From Anaerolineaceae bacterium (lineage in GTDB: Bacteria; Chloroflexota; Anaerolineae; Anaerolineales; Anaerolineaceae): DNA of 6,845 nucleotides. The notes below the pieces were generated by a model, which did no database searches, was not told the origin of the DNA, and saw only the letters and a program-made list of their open reading frames with translations. Shown one piece after another: positions 1 to 5,170 of this stretch. The translations under genes and the position numbers were made by a program. The stretch spans positions 1 to 6,845 of the forward strand of contig JAQVUC010000056.1 in assembly GCA_028699715.1 (NCBI GenBank), in the 5' to 3' direction. Every line of letters begins with the position of its first letter. The stretch's first letter is position 1.

Positions 1-147
1 GCATATTGCGGTCCTGTCGTTCTTTCCAGATTCTGGCTAATTCACGCTACTGCAAAAGAAACGTGGTTTCTCTTTGGTACAACCTGTCTGCTGCTGCTTC
101 TAGCTTTGATCAACATCCTGTTTCCCCACAAAACATCATGCGTCTGA
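1..147 (+). CDS. 3' end of a polytopic membrane protein gene (partial)
   Basis: Frame 1 is open from the window edge to a TGA at 145-147 and gives 48 residues. The tail has a short loop containing SRFWLIHATAKETW, then one strongly hydrophobic segment (WFLFGTTCLLLLLALINILF) and a short polar end (PHKTSCV). This is how many transporters finish, with a last transmembrane helix and a brief cytoplasmic tail. The start lies outside the window, so the family cannot be fixed. A major-facilitator or other sugar transporter would suit the glycosidase remnant downstream, but that is inference. No clear terminator follows; a weak 6-bp hairpin (TGTCAC/GTGGCA, 193-210) is the only candidate. Confidence 0.6.
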   Translation, partial: AYCGPVVLSRFWLIHATAKETWFLFGTTCLLLLLALINILFPHKTSCV

Positions 148-173
148 TCCTCATCATTCAGGAGGTCAATCCG

Positions 174-215
174 ATGGGGACACAAGCCGACTTGTCACAA
201 AAAAGTGGCATTTGA
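174..215 (+). CDS. 13-codon mini-ORF with a consensus ribosome binding site
   Basis: A perfect AGGAGGT (160-166) lies 7 bases before ATG 174, which opens a 13-codon frame (MGTQADLSQKSGI) ending in TGA 213-215. The stop overlaps the -35 box of the tRNA promoter, and the frame contains a weak hairpin with an A6 loop (193-210). It could be a leader-type peptide, or the start of a gene whose body was lost when the tRNA promoter region was joined here. The peptide resembles nothing I know. The signal is stronger than chance for the ribosome site, but coding function is uncertain. Confidence 0.25.
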   Translation: MGTQADLSQKSGI

Positions 216-240
216 CAAGACTGCGATGAGATGCTATGAT
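212..240 (+). promoter_or_regulatory. Sigma-A promoter of the tRNA operon
   Basis: A perfect TTGACA (212-217) is separated by 17 bases from TATGAT (235-240), one mismatch from TATAAT. Transcription would start near 247, about 20 bases before the mature tRNA-Leu, and run through both tRNAs to the terminator at 509-538. This near-consensus strength is usual for stable RNA genes. Confidence 0.88.
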
Positions 241-266
241 AATCGAGCGCACAACAAGAGCGTCCT

Positions 267-354
267 GCTCGTGTGGCGGAACTGGCAGACGCAACGGACT
301 TAAAATCCGTCGGACTTATCATCCGTGCCGGTTCGAGTCCGGCCACGAGCACCA
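267..354 (+). tRNA. tRNA-Leu (anticodon UAA)
   Basis: A class II tRNA with every arm visible. The acceptor stem is GCTCGTG (267-273) with CACGAGC (344-350). The anticodon stem ACGGA/TCCGT encloses loop CTTAAAA with anticodon TAA at 301-303. A long variable arm (about 311-326, CGGA/TCCG) is typical of leucine and serine tRNAs. The T arm is GCCGG-TTCGAGT-CCGGC. Discriminator A and CCA are encoded (351-354). It reads UUA, and by wobble UUG, codons. Confidence 0.95.
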
Positions 355-400
355 AGAAATGCAACAGGCAGTGGGCGAATCGTCATTGTGTGGCAAACGA

Positions 401-473
401 CGCGGAGTAGAGCAGCTGGTAGCTTGTCGGGCTCATAACCCGGAGGTCGCAGGTTCGAATCCTGCCTCCGCAC
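401..473 (+). tRNA. Initiator-type tRNA-Met (anticodon CAU)
   Basis: Anticodon CAT is at 434-436. Three initiator hallmarks are present: an unpaired C1 x A72 at the top of the acceptor stem (C401, A472), three consecutive G:C pairs in the anticodon stem (G429-431 with C439-441), and an A11:T24 pair in the D stem. Acceptor pairs 2-7 are GCGGAG with CTCCGC; the T arm is GCAGG-TTCGAAT-CCTGC. The 3' end is odd. After A72 the genome reads CCCC, so position 73 is C instead of the usual A, and no CCA is encoded although the neighbouring tRNA-Leu encodes it. Formyl-Met initiator is the best call; elongator Met and Ile-lysidine tRNAs lack these features. Confidence 0.9.
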
Positions 474-508
474 CCCAAATGTGTGATCAAACATATCGCA
501 CTGACAGG

Positions 509-538
509 CCCAGAAACCGCAATGGTTTCTGGGTTTTT
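509..538 (+). terminator. Rho-independent terminator of the tRNA operon
   Basis: A perfect 10-bp stem, CCCAGAAACC (509-518) with GGTTTCTGGG (524-533), has a 5-base loop and is followed by TTTTT (534-538). It closes the two-tRNA transcript and separates it from the rhamnosidase remnant. Confidence 0.92.
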
Positions 539-566
539 CATATCCGGAATTTTGCGAGGTATCTTT

Positions 567-1272
567 ATGGAACATTCATTTAAGGGGCAATGGATTACTG
601 ATTCCAAAGGTGACAAAATTGCTTGATGCATATCGCAGGTGCTACGAAACAGATCATTTGCTGAGGAACCTTGACAAATGGTGCGTGGTTGAATGGCCAA
701 AGAATTTTCAGCATGATAATGATGTGGATATAACGGAGGGAAAAGTTTGTGAAGAGGCACACGTATCAATCAACGCTTATTATATCGAAGCGATACGCAC
801 CGCCAACAGAATGGCACATATTCTGGGACGACAAAAATATCGTGATGAAAAGCCCTTGCTCGACAGATTCTACGCGGTCTTTTACAATGAGGAGAAAAAG
901 CTGTTTAAAGACGGTGAAAACACAAACCATATCAGTCTCGTCGGGAACAGTTTTGTCTATGGATTTTCTCTTTGCCCCGACAAAGAATGTGAGCAAGCTA
1001 TCATTGAAGCCATAAAAAGAGAGGGCATCAGTTCGCTTTCATTTTTCTGTGTTTTCCCTGTATTGCTTGGCTATGCCAGAAATGGAAGAACTGACCTTAT
1101 TAAGGAAGCTCTTTTAAATAATGGTGCATGGAGACGCATGCTTCGTGAAGATGCCACGACCACCTTTGAGGGTTGGGGCAAGTCCACCAAATGGAACACG
1201 TCCCTATTCCACTTAACGATGTCATACGTCGCCACTTTCATGGCGGATGTGGCGATTGAGAAAATTCTTTGA
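567..1272 (+). pseudogene. Alpha-L-rhamnosidase (GH78-like) gene with internal deletion and frame break
   Basis: Two pieces of one family 78-like gene are fused. Piece 1 starts at ATG 567 behind GAGGT (556-560) and reads MEHSFKGQWITDSK, a typical N-terminus for this family, but its frame stops at TGA 624-626. Piece 2 is a different frame, homologous-looking from about 592, and runs to TGA 1270-1272 (about 220 residues from GTG 610). It shows the C-terminal part of the catalytic (alpha/alpha)6 barrel: WCVVEWPKNF, DVDITEGKVCEE, NHISLVGNS, and ATTTFEGWG followed by KWNTSLFH. The Glu in TFEGW matches the general-base position expected for GH78. The first catalytic block (DCPxRE-like), the carbohydrate-binding and linker domains and most of the barrel are missing, which would be roughly 500 residues in a full-length enzyme. 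GTG 610 or TTG 619 behind AAAGGTGA could start a fragment, but an enzyme is not expected. The family call comes from motif recall, not a search. Confidence 0.68.
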
Positions 1273-1373
1273 GATATACCCAACCACGGAGGGGCGGACA
1301 GCTTGCGTAAAGAGCACCCGGCAAAGCACGTTCCCGAACCTTTTACTTTGATACCATAAAGGAGCGCCACGAT

Positions 1374-2120
1374 ATGCACATCATCAGGAACATACTCAGT
1401 AAAATAGTATACGGCATCGCCCGGGCGCATGCCTTCCTGCTTGACGGGCTCGTCTACATTATTGAAACTGGTGTTCTGCTGGTGCGAAGCTTCCTCAGGG
1501 GATGCGCCATATTGATCAGCATGGGTGGCTGCCTGGCTGTCATCCTGCTTCTCGGCCCGGTTGGCCACTGGATCACACAACATCCTTCACTCATTGTTGT
1601 TTCGCTGATTATCCTGGTCTTCCCTTTACTGGGTGCAGCTTCTGTCTCATTCCTTAAGGCTTTCAAAGAAATCAGCACCCGGTATTTGTTTCATTTATCC
1701 CGGCATCTTGAGGATCCTGAACGGTACATGTATCATGCTTACCGTTTTTACCGCCAGGCATACCGTCAGGCTGAAGAAGATGCACAACGCCGGGAAAGGG
1801 ATCGTCGAGAACAGCAGCAAAAAGCCTGGGAAGATAGATTTCGTCAATGGCATCAATATGGCGGAACCTGGCAGCAACAGGAACAGGTTCAAGCCAATCC
1901 CTACCTCGACTTCAAACGCAAGTATGAAGAGAGCTGTGCCCTTCTGGACGTTCCAGTAACGGCAGATCAGTATAAAATCAAGCTGGCTTACCGAAAAAAA
2001 GCTAAAATATACCATCCTGATATCAATAAAAGCCCTGATGCGACACGAAAATTTCAGATGGTCAATGAAGCGTATGAATTTCTCAATGAAGACAATATAC
2101 AGCGCTATAAAAGAATCTAA
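1374..2120 (+). CDS. Membrane-anchored J-domain protein (DnaJ-like co-chaperone)
   Basis: A 248-residue protein. Residues about 43-62 and 72-93 are two hydrophobic segments forming a membrane hairpin, and a basic amphipathic stretch precedes them. Residues about 120-175 are a highly charged, Gln/Arg-rich helix (RQAEEDAQRRERDRREQQQK), likely a coiled coil or spacer. Residues about 186-246 are a C-terminal J domain: ALLDVP, a basic helix II (KLAYRKKAKIY), the diagnostic HPD at 214-216, and helix III with FQMVNEAYEFL. J domains stimulate the ATPase of Hsp70 (DnaK). There is no Gly/Phe region and no zinc domain, so it is a class III type that would recruit DnaK to the membrane. ATG 1374 is chosen because AAAGGAG (1358-1364) lies 9 bases upstream. 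No client can be named; the following rpoD has its own promoter. Confidence 0.85.
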   Translation: MHIIRNILSKIVYGIARAHAFLLDGLVYIIETGVLLVRSFLRGCAILISMGGCLAVILLLGPVGHWITQHPSLIVVSLIILVFPLLGAASVSFLKAFKEISTRYLFHLSRHLEDPERYMYHAYRFYRQAYRQAEEDAQRRERDRREQQQKAWEDRFRQWHQYGGTWQQQEQVQANPYLDFKRKYEESCALLDVPVTADQYKIKLAYRKKAKIYHPDINKSPDATRKFQMVNEAYEFLNEDNIQRYKRI

Positions 2121-2224
2121 GCGATACCATACGTTTTCTTGCGTTCAGGAAAACGCTCCTGACTGATTTGCATACCACGCCAATCTCGGTTGGTCTGATC
2201 TGATGGTCAGGAGAATACACCTGT
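2121..2224. other. Non-coding gap with overlapping, mutually exclusive stem-loops
   Basis: This gap after the J-domain gene contains several inverted repeats that share bases. CGTTTTC (2132-2138) pairs with GAAAACG (2149-2155). TCAGGA (2145-2150) pairs with TCCTGA (2157-2162). CTCCTGAC (2156-2163) pairs with GTCAGGAG (2206-2213). None has a good T-run, so none is a convincing terminator. I see no gene here. Confidence 0.4.
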
Positions 2225-2253
2225 TCGACATGCAATTTCCGCCATAATATGAT
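2225..2253 (+). promoter_or_regulatory. Promoter of rpoD
   Basis: TCGACA (2225-2230, one mismatch to TTGACA) is followed after 17 bases by TATGAT (2248-2253). An overlapping perfect TATAAT (2253-2258) gives an alternative -10 box with a poorer -35. Transcription from near 2260 would leave a leader of about 180 nt before rpoD, so the gene has its own transcript and does not depend on the J-domain gene. Confidence 0.65.
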
Positions 2254-2283
2254 ATAATAAAAGGAATTCGTGCCGATTTATAC

Positions 2284-2301
2284 GTTCATGCATGCATGAA
2301 C
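2284..2301. promoter_or_regulatory. 18-bp perfect palindrome near the rpoD transcription start (candidate operator)
   Basis: GTTCATGCATGCATGAAC is a perfect 18-bp palindrome about 25-40 bases downstream of the predicted start site. As DNA it has the symmetry of a site for a dimeric repressor blocking early elongation. As RNA it would form a 7-bp hairpin with a CAUG loop. I do not recognise it as the site of a known regulator. Confidence 0.45.
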
Positions 2302-2358
2302 ACATTCATTCTGAGATGATTCACCTGTATTCATCGGACAGGCAGTTTGGCTCAGCAA

Positions 2359-2418
2359 CAGGCCGTTTCCTGGTGGTCAACCGACTCACTTTCGAGTCGT
2401 TGGAACTGGAAACGGCTG
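2359..2418 (+). promoter_or_regulatory. Two-tier stem-loop in the rpoD leader
   Basis: The outer stem is GCCGTTTCC (2362-2370) with GGAAACGGC (2408-2416), 9 perfect pairs extended by G-U and C-G pairs. The inner stem is CGACTC (2382-2387) with GAGTCG (2394-2399), extended by CAA/TTG past a bulged C. The structure ends about 9 bases before the G-rich ribosome binding site, leaving that site exposed. There is no T-run, so it is not a terminator; a role in mRNA stability or translation control is inferred. Confidence 0.55.
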
Positions 2419-2426
2419 GCTACCAT

Positions 2427-2443
2427 GGGGGGGAATATTAATG
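2427..2443 (+). promoter_or_regulatory. Unusual G7 ribosome binding site of rpoD
   Basis: Seven consecutive Gs (2427-2433) lie 7 bases before ATG 2441 and are the only possible Shine-Dalgarno sequence. Pairing with CCUCC works only with a G-U pair, unlike the AGGAGG-type sites of neighbouring genes. An ATG at 2425 directly precedes the tract in another frame; loss of one G would place it in frame with rpoD. Confidence 0.55.
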
Positions 2444-3508
2444 CAGGATCATATAAACACACAGTTGGTTTCAGACCTCTTGATACGGGCTCGCGCCGCA
2501 GGCGGGAAATTGGGGCGCGACGATATCCTTCAAGCGCTTGTATTCAATGATCAGGATCCGGACGACGCTGACGCGATCATTGCTCAGCTTAGCTTACACG
2601 GCATAACAGTCAATCAGGAATCTGATCAGGCTGATGAAGATAAGGGTGATGTACTTTCTGAAGACCTCTCCCAGATCGCTGTTGATGACCCTGTGCGCAT
2701 GTACCTGAAAGAGATTGGCAAATTCGACTTGCTCACCCGCGATGAGGAAATAGATTTGGCTGAAGCAATTCGGAACGGTGATGAAGAAGCGAAAAAGAAG
2801 CTGTGCGAAGCCAATCTGCGCCTGGTTGTCAGCATAGCAAAGCATTATGTCGGCCGCAACATGCATTTCTTGGACCTGATCCAGGAGGGCAACATCGGGC
2901 TGATGAAATCAGTTGATAAATTCGATCACACCAAAGGCTTTAAATTTAGTACCTATGCCACCTGGTGGATTCGCCAGGCGATAACCAGGGCGATTGCCGA
3001 CCAGAGCAGAACCATCCGTGTCCCCGTGCATATGGTTGAGTTAATCAACAAAACAATCCGCTGCCAGCGTCGGCTGAGCCAGCATCTTGGCCGGGAACCG
3101 GATGTTGAGGAAATCGCTGAGGAAATGGAGCTGCCGGTCGATAAAATAACAGAAATCATGAAATACGCCCTCGATCCCATATCCCTTGAAAAACCCATCG
3201 GCGAAGAAGGCGACAGCATGCTGGGTGACTTCATCCCAGACGAAGATGCCACCTCACCTATCGAGCATGCCTCACAGCAGATGTTTCGCGAGCAGCTGTT
3301 TAAAGTTCTGATGACCTTAACACCCAGAGAAAGTAAAATCCTGCGCCTGCGTTACGGTCTGGATGACAATAGGTCACGGACACTTGAGGAAGTCGGCCGT
3401 GAATTCAACGTCACCCGTGAACGCATCCGCCAAATTGAGGCGAAAGCACTGCGAAAACTGCGTCACCCTTCGCGGAGCAGCGTGCTAAGCGGCAGCCTTG
3501 ATCATTAA
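2441..3508 (+). CDS. rpoD: RNA polymerase primary sigma factor RpoD/SigA
   Basis: The 355-residue housekeeping sigma factor directs core RNA polymerase to TTGACA/TATAAT promoters. A short region 1.1 is at about 8-60, then an acidic linker. Region 1.2 starts at [12 protein letters not shown] (82-93) with [11 protein letters not shown]. Region 2 (about 120-190) holds [14 protein letters not shown], the core-binding [19 protein letters not shown] and the -10-reading [16 protein letters not shown]. Region 3 follows ([15 protein letters not shown]), then the finger [10 protein letters not shown] (264-273). Region 4 ends with [27 protein letters not shown] and [12 protein letters not shown], the -35-reading helix-turn-helix. 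Length fits SigA of Clostridia and Bacilli, which lack the long non-conserved insert of proteobacterial RpoD. A region 1.1 and an unaltered 4.2 mark it as the primary factor. The usual upstream dnaG is absent. Confidence 0.97.
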   Translation: MQDHINTQLVSDLLIRARAAGGKLGRDDILQALVFNDQDPDDADAIIAQLSLHGITVNQESDQADEDKGDVLSEDLSQIAVDDPVRMYLKEIGKFDLLTRDEEIDLAEAIRNGDEEAKKKLCEANLRLVVSIAKHYVGRNMHFLDLIQEGNIGLMKSVDKFDHTKGFKFSTYATWWIRQAITRAIADQSRTIRVPVHMVELINKTIRCQRRLSQHLGREPDVEEIAEEMELPVDKITEIMKYALDPISLEKPIGEEGDSMLGDFIPDEDATSPIEHASQQMFREQLFKVLMTLTPRESKILRLRYGLDDNRSRTLEEVGREFNVTRERIRQIEAKALRKLRHPSRSSVLSGSLDH

Positions 3509-3579
3509 AATCGTATCCAGGATGTGATTAATCCCATGATGTTGTCGCAGACCCAAAACAGAGCTGAAAAAATAATCAC

Positions 3580-3608
3580 TTGACAAATCGCCATTTTCGG
3601 CGTTTACT
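3580..3608 (+). promoter_or_regulatory. Promoter of the zinc-ribbon gene
   Basis: A perfect TTGACA (3580-3585) is followed after 17 bases by TTTACT (3603-3608, 4 of 6 matches to TATAAT). The spacer holds a short dyad, CGCC (3589-3592) with GGCG (3599-3602), flanked by AAA/TTT, which could bind a regulator. No terminator for rpoD is evident between 3509 and 3579, so read-through from rpoD is also possible. Confidence 0.6.
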
Positions 3609-3609
3609 T

Positions 3610-3633
3610 AAGTAGTCGTTAAAACGACAGCTT
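3610..3633 (+). promoter_or_regulatory. Dyad at the transcription start (operator or 5' hairpin)
   Basis: GTCGTT (3615-3620) and AACGAC (3623-3628) form an inverted repeat. It is extended by AAGT (3610-3613) with GCTT (3630-3633) across one A-A mismatch. It sits immediately downstream of the -10 box, where the mRNA would begin, so it could be an operator or a stabilising 5' hairpin. Confidence 0.45.
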
Positions 3634-3885
3634 AATGGACTTGGCCCGGCGTCAGGAAAACCTGCCTATCCGGACAGAAACAGCATTATGCATACAGCAC
3701 AGGTTTTATCAAACAAGGAACACCGGTCATGTATGTATAAAAGCAATGACAGTTAACAGAGGTATCCAGACAATCAGCTTGGAATCATCCGACTGAACAC
3801 TCCCATCAAAACGGTTCAAACGACCAGAACAAATTCCGGTAAGGCTATGGAGCCTGCCGGGGCAAAGTGAAAGAGGATTAAAAAA
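3615..3885 (+). other. Long untranslated leader of the zinc-ribbon gene
   Basis: About 270 nt separate the predicted transcript start from ATG 3886, with no protein-coding signal of note. Visible structure: CAGG/CCTG with an A4 loop (3653-3664), TTTTAT near 3704 facing ATAAAA near 3736, and a compact hairpin at 3836-3860 just before the ribosome binding site. The length recalls cold-shock-type leaders, but I do not recognise a cold box or a known riboswitch. Confidence 0.4.
3836..3860 (+). promoter_or_regulatory. Hairpin just upstream of the zinc-ribbon ribosome binding site
   Basis: CCGG (3836-3839) pairs with CCGG (3857-3860) and AGGCT (3842-3846) with AGCCT (3851-3855), with an ATGG loop. 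It ends 12 bases before GAGGA (3873-3877). The loop ATG (3847) opens a 7-codon frame (MEPAGAK) ending at TGA 3868-3870 just before the Shine-Dalgarno, a possible upstream mini-ORF. Confidence 0.4.
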
Positions 3886-4185
3886 ATGCCAGACAAAAGC
3901 ATCGTATGCAAAGATTGCGGAACAACATTCATGTTTACAGAGAACGAACAAGCTTTTTACGCTGAAAAAGGCTTTGACAACGAACCACAGCGTTGCCCGG
4001 AATGTCGTGCCGCTAGAAAACAGGCTCGCAACAGTGGACGCGGTGGATTCCAACAGAGAGGCGAACGCGAAATGTTCCCGGCCACCTGTTCAGAATGTGG
4101 CTGTGAGACCATGGTTCCCTTCAGGCCATCAGGTGATAAGCCAGTTTATTGCCGGGAGTGTTACCAGCAGATGAGAGGCCGTTAA
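3886..4185 (+). CDS. Small protein with two zinc ribbons (zf-trcl / CxxC-x17-CxxC type)
   Basis: A 99-residue protein. The N-terminal ribbon, DKSIVCKDCGTTFMF...FYAEKGFDNEPQRCPECR, carries Cys 8, 11, 37 and 40 and matches the family I recall as probable zinc-ribbon zf-trcl (PF13451). The C-terminal ribbon has Cys 68, 71, 89 and 92 with exactly 17 residues between the CxxC pairs. The linker (about 44-62) is Arg/Gly/Gln rich with SGRGG and QQRG, resembling RGG-type RNA-binding tails. Each ribbon should bind one Zn2+. No catalytic function is evident; a role in RNA or nucleic-acid binding is inferred from the linker and from the long structured leader. GAGGA (3873-3877) lies 8 bases before ATG. 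It is monocistronic, with its own promoter and terminator. Confidence 0.9.
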   Translation: MPDKSIVCKDCGTTFMFTENEQAFYAEKGFDNEPQRCPECRAARKQARNSGRGGFQQRGEREMFPATCSECGCETMVPFRPSGDKPVYCRECYQQMRGR

Positions 4186-4209
4186 GCTAATCTCCAATGC
4201 AAAATCATC

Positions 4210-4243
4210 AGCCCCCGCCGGTTATGCCGGCGGGGGCTTTTTT
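4210..4243 (+). terminator. Strong rho-independent terminator of the zinc-ribbon gene
   Basis: A 12-bp perfect GC-rich stem, AGCCCCCGCCGG (4210-4221) with CCGGCGGGGGCT (4227-4238), has loop TTATG and is followed by T6 (4238-4243). The convergent minus-strand gene ends at 4298, so the hairpin may also stop transcription from that side, though only a broken T-run follows on the minus strand. Bases 4244-4297 hold nothing else visible. Confidence 0.95.
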
Positions 4244-4297
4244 GTTACACCCTATGGGTACAGCCATGATCAACCGCAGGCATATCCCGCTTCTTTT

Positions 4298-4978
4298 CTA
4301 CAGCTCAGCTGATGCTGCCTCATACGGAACGCGTCGTTCCGGGCAGTTCTCCCGGGGGCACAGACGGCAATTCTCAAAGTGATTTTTCGCGGAAAAGTAG
4401 AAACCAGAAACCGACTTGGAGGGAATCATCAGGCAGGAATCCGTCAGCTTGACCCCTATGGCATCCGCCAGATCGGACATCAAGGCAAAGAGCGGTTTCT
4501 GCTGAGTGATCGGCCAGTCAGCTAATGAGCCGGGGCTCATCTGTGACAGGTCGCTCTTGGCAAAGTACTTGTTCTGAACGGTCTTGCGCATATGCTGGAT
4601 GCTTTGCCGGAGTACCTGGTTTTTTATCTCGTCAGCCCAGTACTGCTCCAGAAAATCCGTATAACCGCGCGACCATGCATCAATTTCAGTGCCGCAAGTC
4701 GCGACATAAGGCAGCACGCGATGCGATTCACCCAGGTTGCGCCGAAGCAGGGCTGATGTAAAGATATGCCCTTCCACAAGGATCTCCTCTTCCCGTTTTT
4801 CCTCAAGCGCTGCAACAGCAAACACATACTTGGGCCGGGCAATCTGCTCTGCTTCCTTTAGCATGCGGCAAAAGGATTGATAGTCTTCGTTCTGAAGATC
4901 ATCGTCAATTTTCAGTTTTTTTAAGAGCAGGCCAAGGTTCAGTCTAAAAGGGATATCCGCTTGTATGGTCTTCTGCAT
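4298..4978 (-). CDS. Stand-alone B12-dependent methionine synthase activation-domain protein
   Basis: A 226-residue soluble protein. Residues about 80-190 match the activation (SAM-binding, reactivation) domain of cobalamin-dependent methionine synthase MetH (PF02965 as I recall): ATCGTEIDAWS, DEIKNQVLRQSIQHM, MSPGSLADWPITQQKPLFALM (147-167), AIGVKLTDSCLMIPSKSVSG (173-192). The homocysteine, folate and cobalamin modules of MetH are absent. After the domain comes FENCRLCPRENCPERR with Cys 204, 207 and 212, a CxxCx4C group seen in stand-alone versions, possibly a metal or Fe-S site. In MetH this domain uses SAM and an electron donor to rescue oxidised cob(II)alamin. Here it probably serves a separate corrinoid protein encoded elsewhere. 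GGAAGGA lies just upstream of ATG 4978. The upstream neighbour is the ferritin-like gene, with the inserted palindrome between them. Confidence 0.85.
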   Translation of the reverse strand: MQKTIQADIPFRLNLGLLLKKLKIDDDLQNEDYQSFCRMLKEAEQIARPKYVFAVAALEEKREEEILVEGHIFTSALLRRNLGESHRVLPYVATCGTEIDAWSRGYTDFLEQYWADEIKNQVLRQSIQHMRKTVQNKYFAKSDLSQMSPGSLADWPITQQKPLFALMSDLADAIGVKLTDSCLMIPSKSVSGFYFSAKNHFENCRLCPRENCPERRVPYEAASAEL

Positions 4979-5032
4979 GTTTATCCTTCCTGATTTTCAG
5001 TCTGCAACCAGCGGCAGCTTTACCGGTATAAG

Positions 5033-5039
5033 TTCAATA
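5033..5039. repeat. Left copy of the 7-bp target duplication TTCAATA
   Basis: TTCAATA directly abuts the left terminal repeat of the 131-bp element and is repeated exactly at 5171-5177 on the other side. Removing the element and one copy restores a continuous ferritin-gene 3' end followed by the short leader of the next gene. Confidence 0.85.
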
Positions 5040-5170
5040 CACAACTTTCCCACCCCGCACAGCGGGTAGACTTTTCAGGCGCTGCTGTTTGACAGGCTGA
5101 GGAGCTTGCTCCGCGGTCAAACAGCCTGGGCAGCAGGAGTAAGCGCCGATAAGTCTGTGGGAAAGTTGTG
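5040..5170. mobile_element. 131-bp palindromic MITE-like element
   Basis: The ends are a 14-bp perfect inverted repeat, CACAACTTTCCCAC (5040-5053) and GTGGGAAAGTTGTG (5157-5170), flanked by the direct repeat TTCAATA. Inside, nested pairings continue: AGACTT (5068-5073) with AAGTCT (5151-5156), GGCGCT (5078-5083) with AGCGCC (5142-5147), GCTGTTTGAC (5084-5093) with GTCAAACAGC (5116-5125), and GGAG (5101-5104) with CTCC (5109-5112). The left arm alone carries a 14-base insert with its own hairpin CCCGC-ACA-GCGGG (5054-5066). The whole element could fold into one long branched hairpin as RNA or single-stranded DNA. It has no coding capacity, so it would need a transposase supplied in trans. There is no T-run, so it is not an ordinary terminator. 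The family is not recognised. Confidence 0.82.

Noticed and set aside
267..620. tRNA-adjacent integration site (genomic island boundary) cutting the rhamnosidase gene
   Set aside because: No repeat of a tRNA 3' end is visible downstream, there is no integrase, and the gene's own N-terminus survives after the tRNA terminator.
610..1272. An intact 220-residue protein gene starting at GTG 610
   Set aside because: The sequence is the C-terminal part of a larger glycosidase, and a matching N-terminal fragment lies just upstream in another frame. A decayed gene explains both.
2347..2550. A 67-residue ORF overlapping the rpoD leader and start
   Set aside because: It has no ribosome site at its start, low-complexity composition and complete overlap with the leader hairpin and rpoD; a shadow frame.
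3953..4053. Minus-strand frames opposite the zinc-ribbon gene
   Set aside because: They lack ribosome sites and family features and are antisense to a well-supported gene.
5040..5170. The long palindrome as an ordinary rho-independent terminator
   Set aside because: No T-run follows on either strand. The exact 7-bp flanking direct repeats and perfect terminal repeats fit transposition better.
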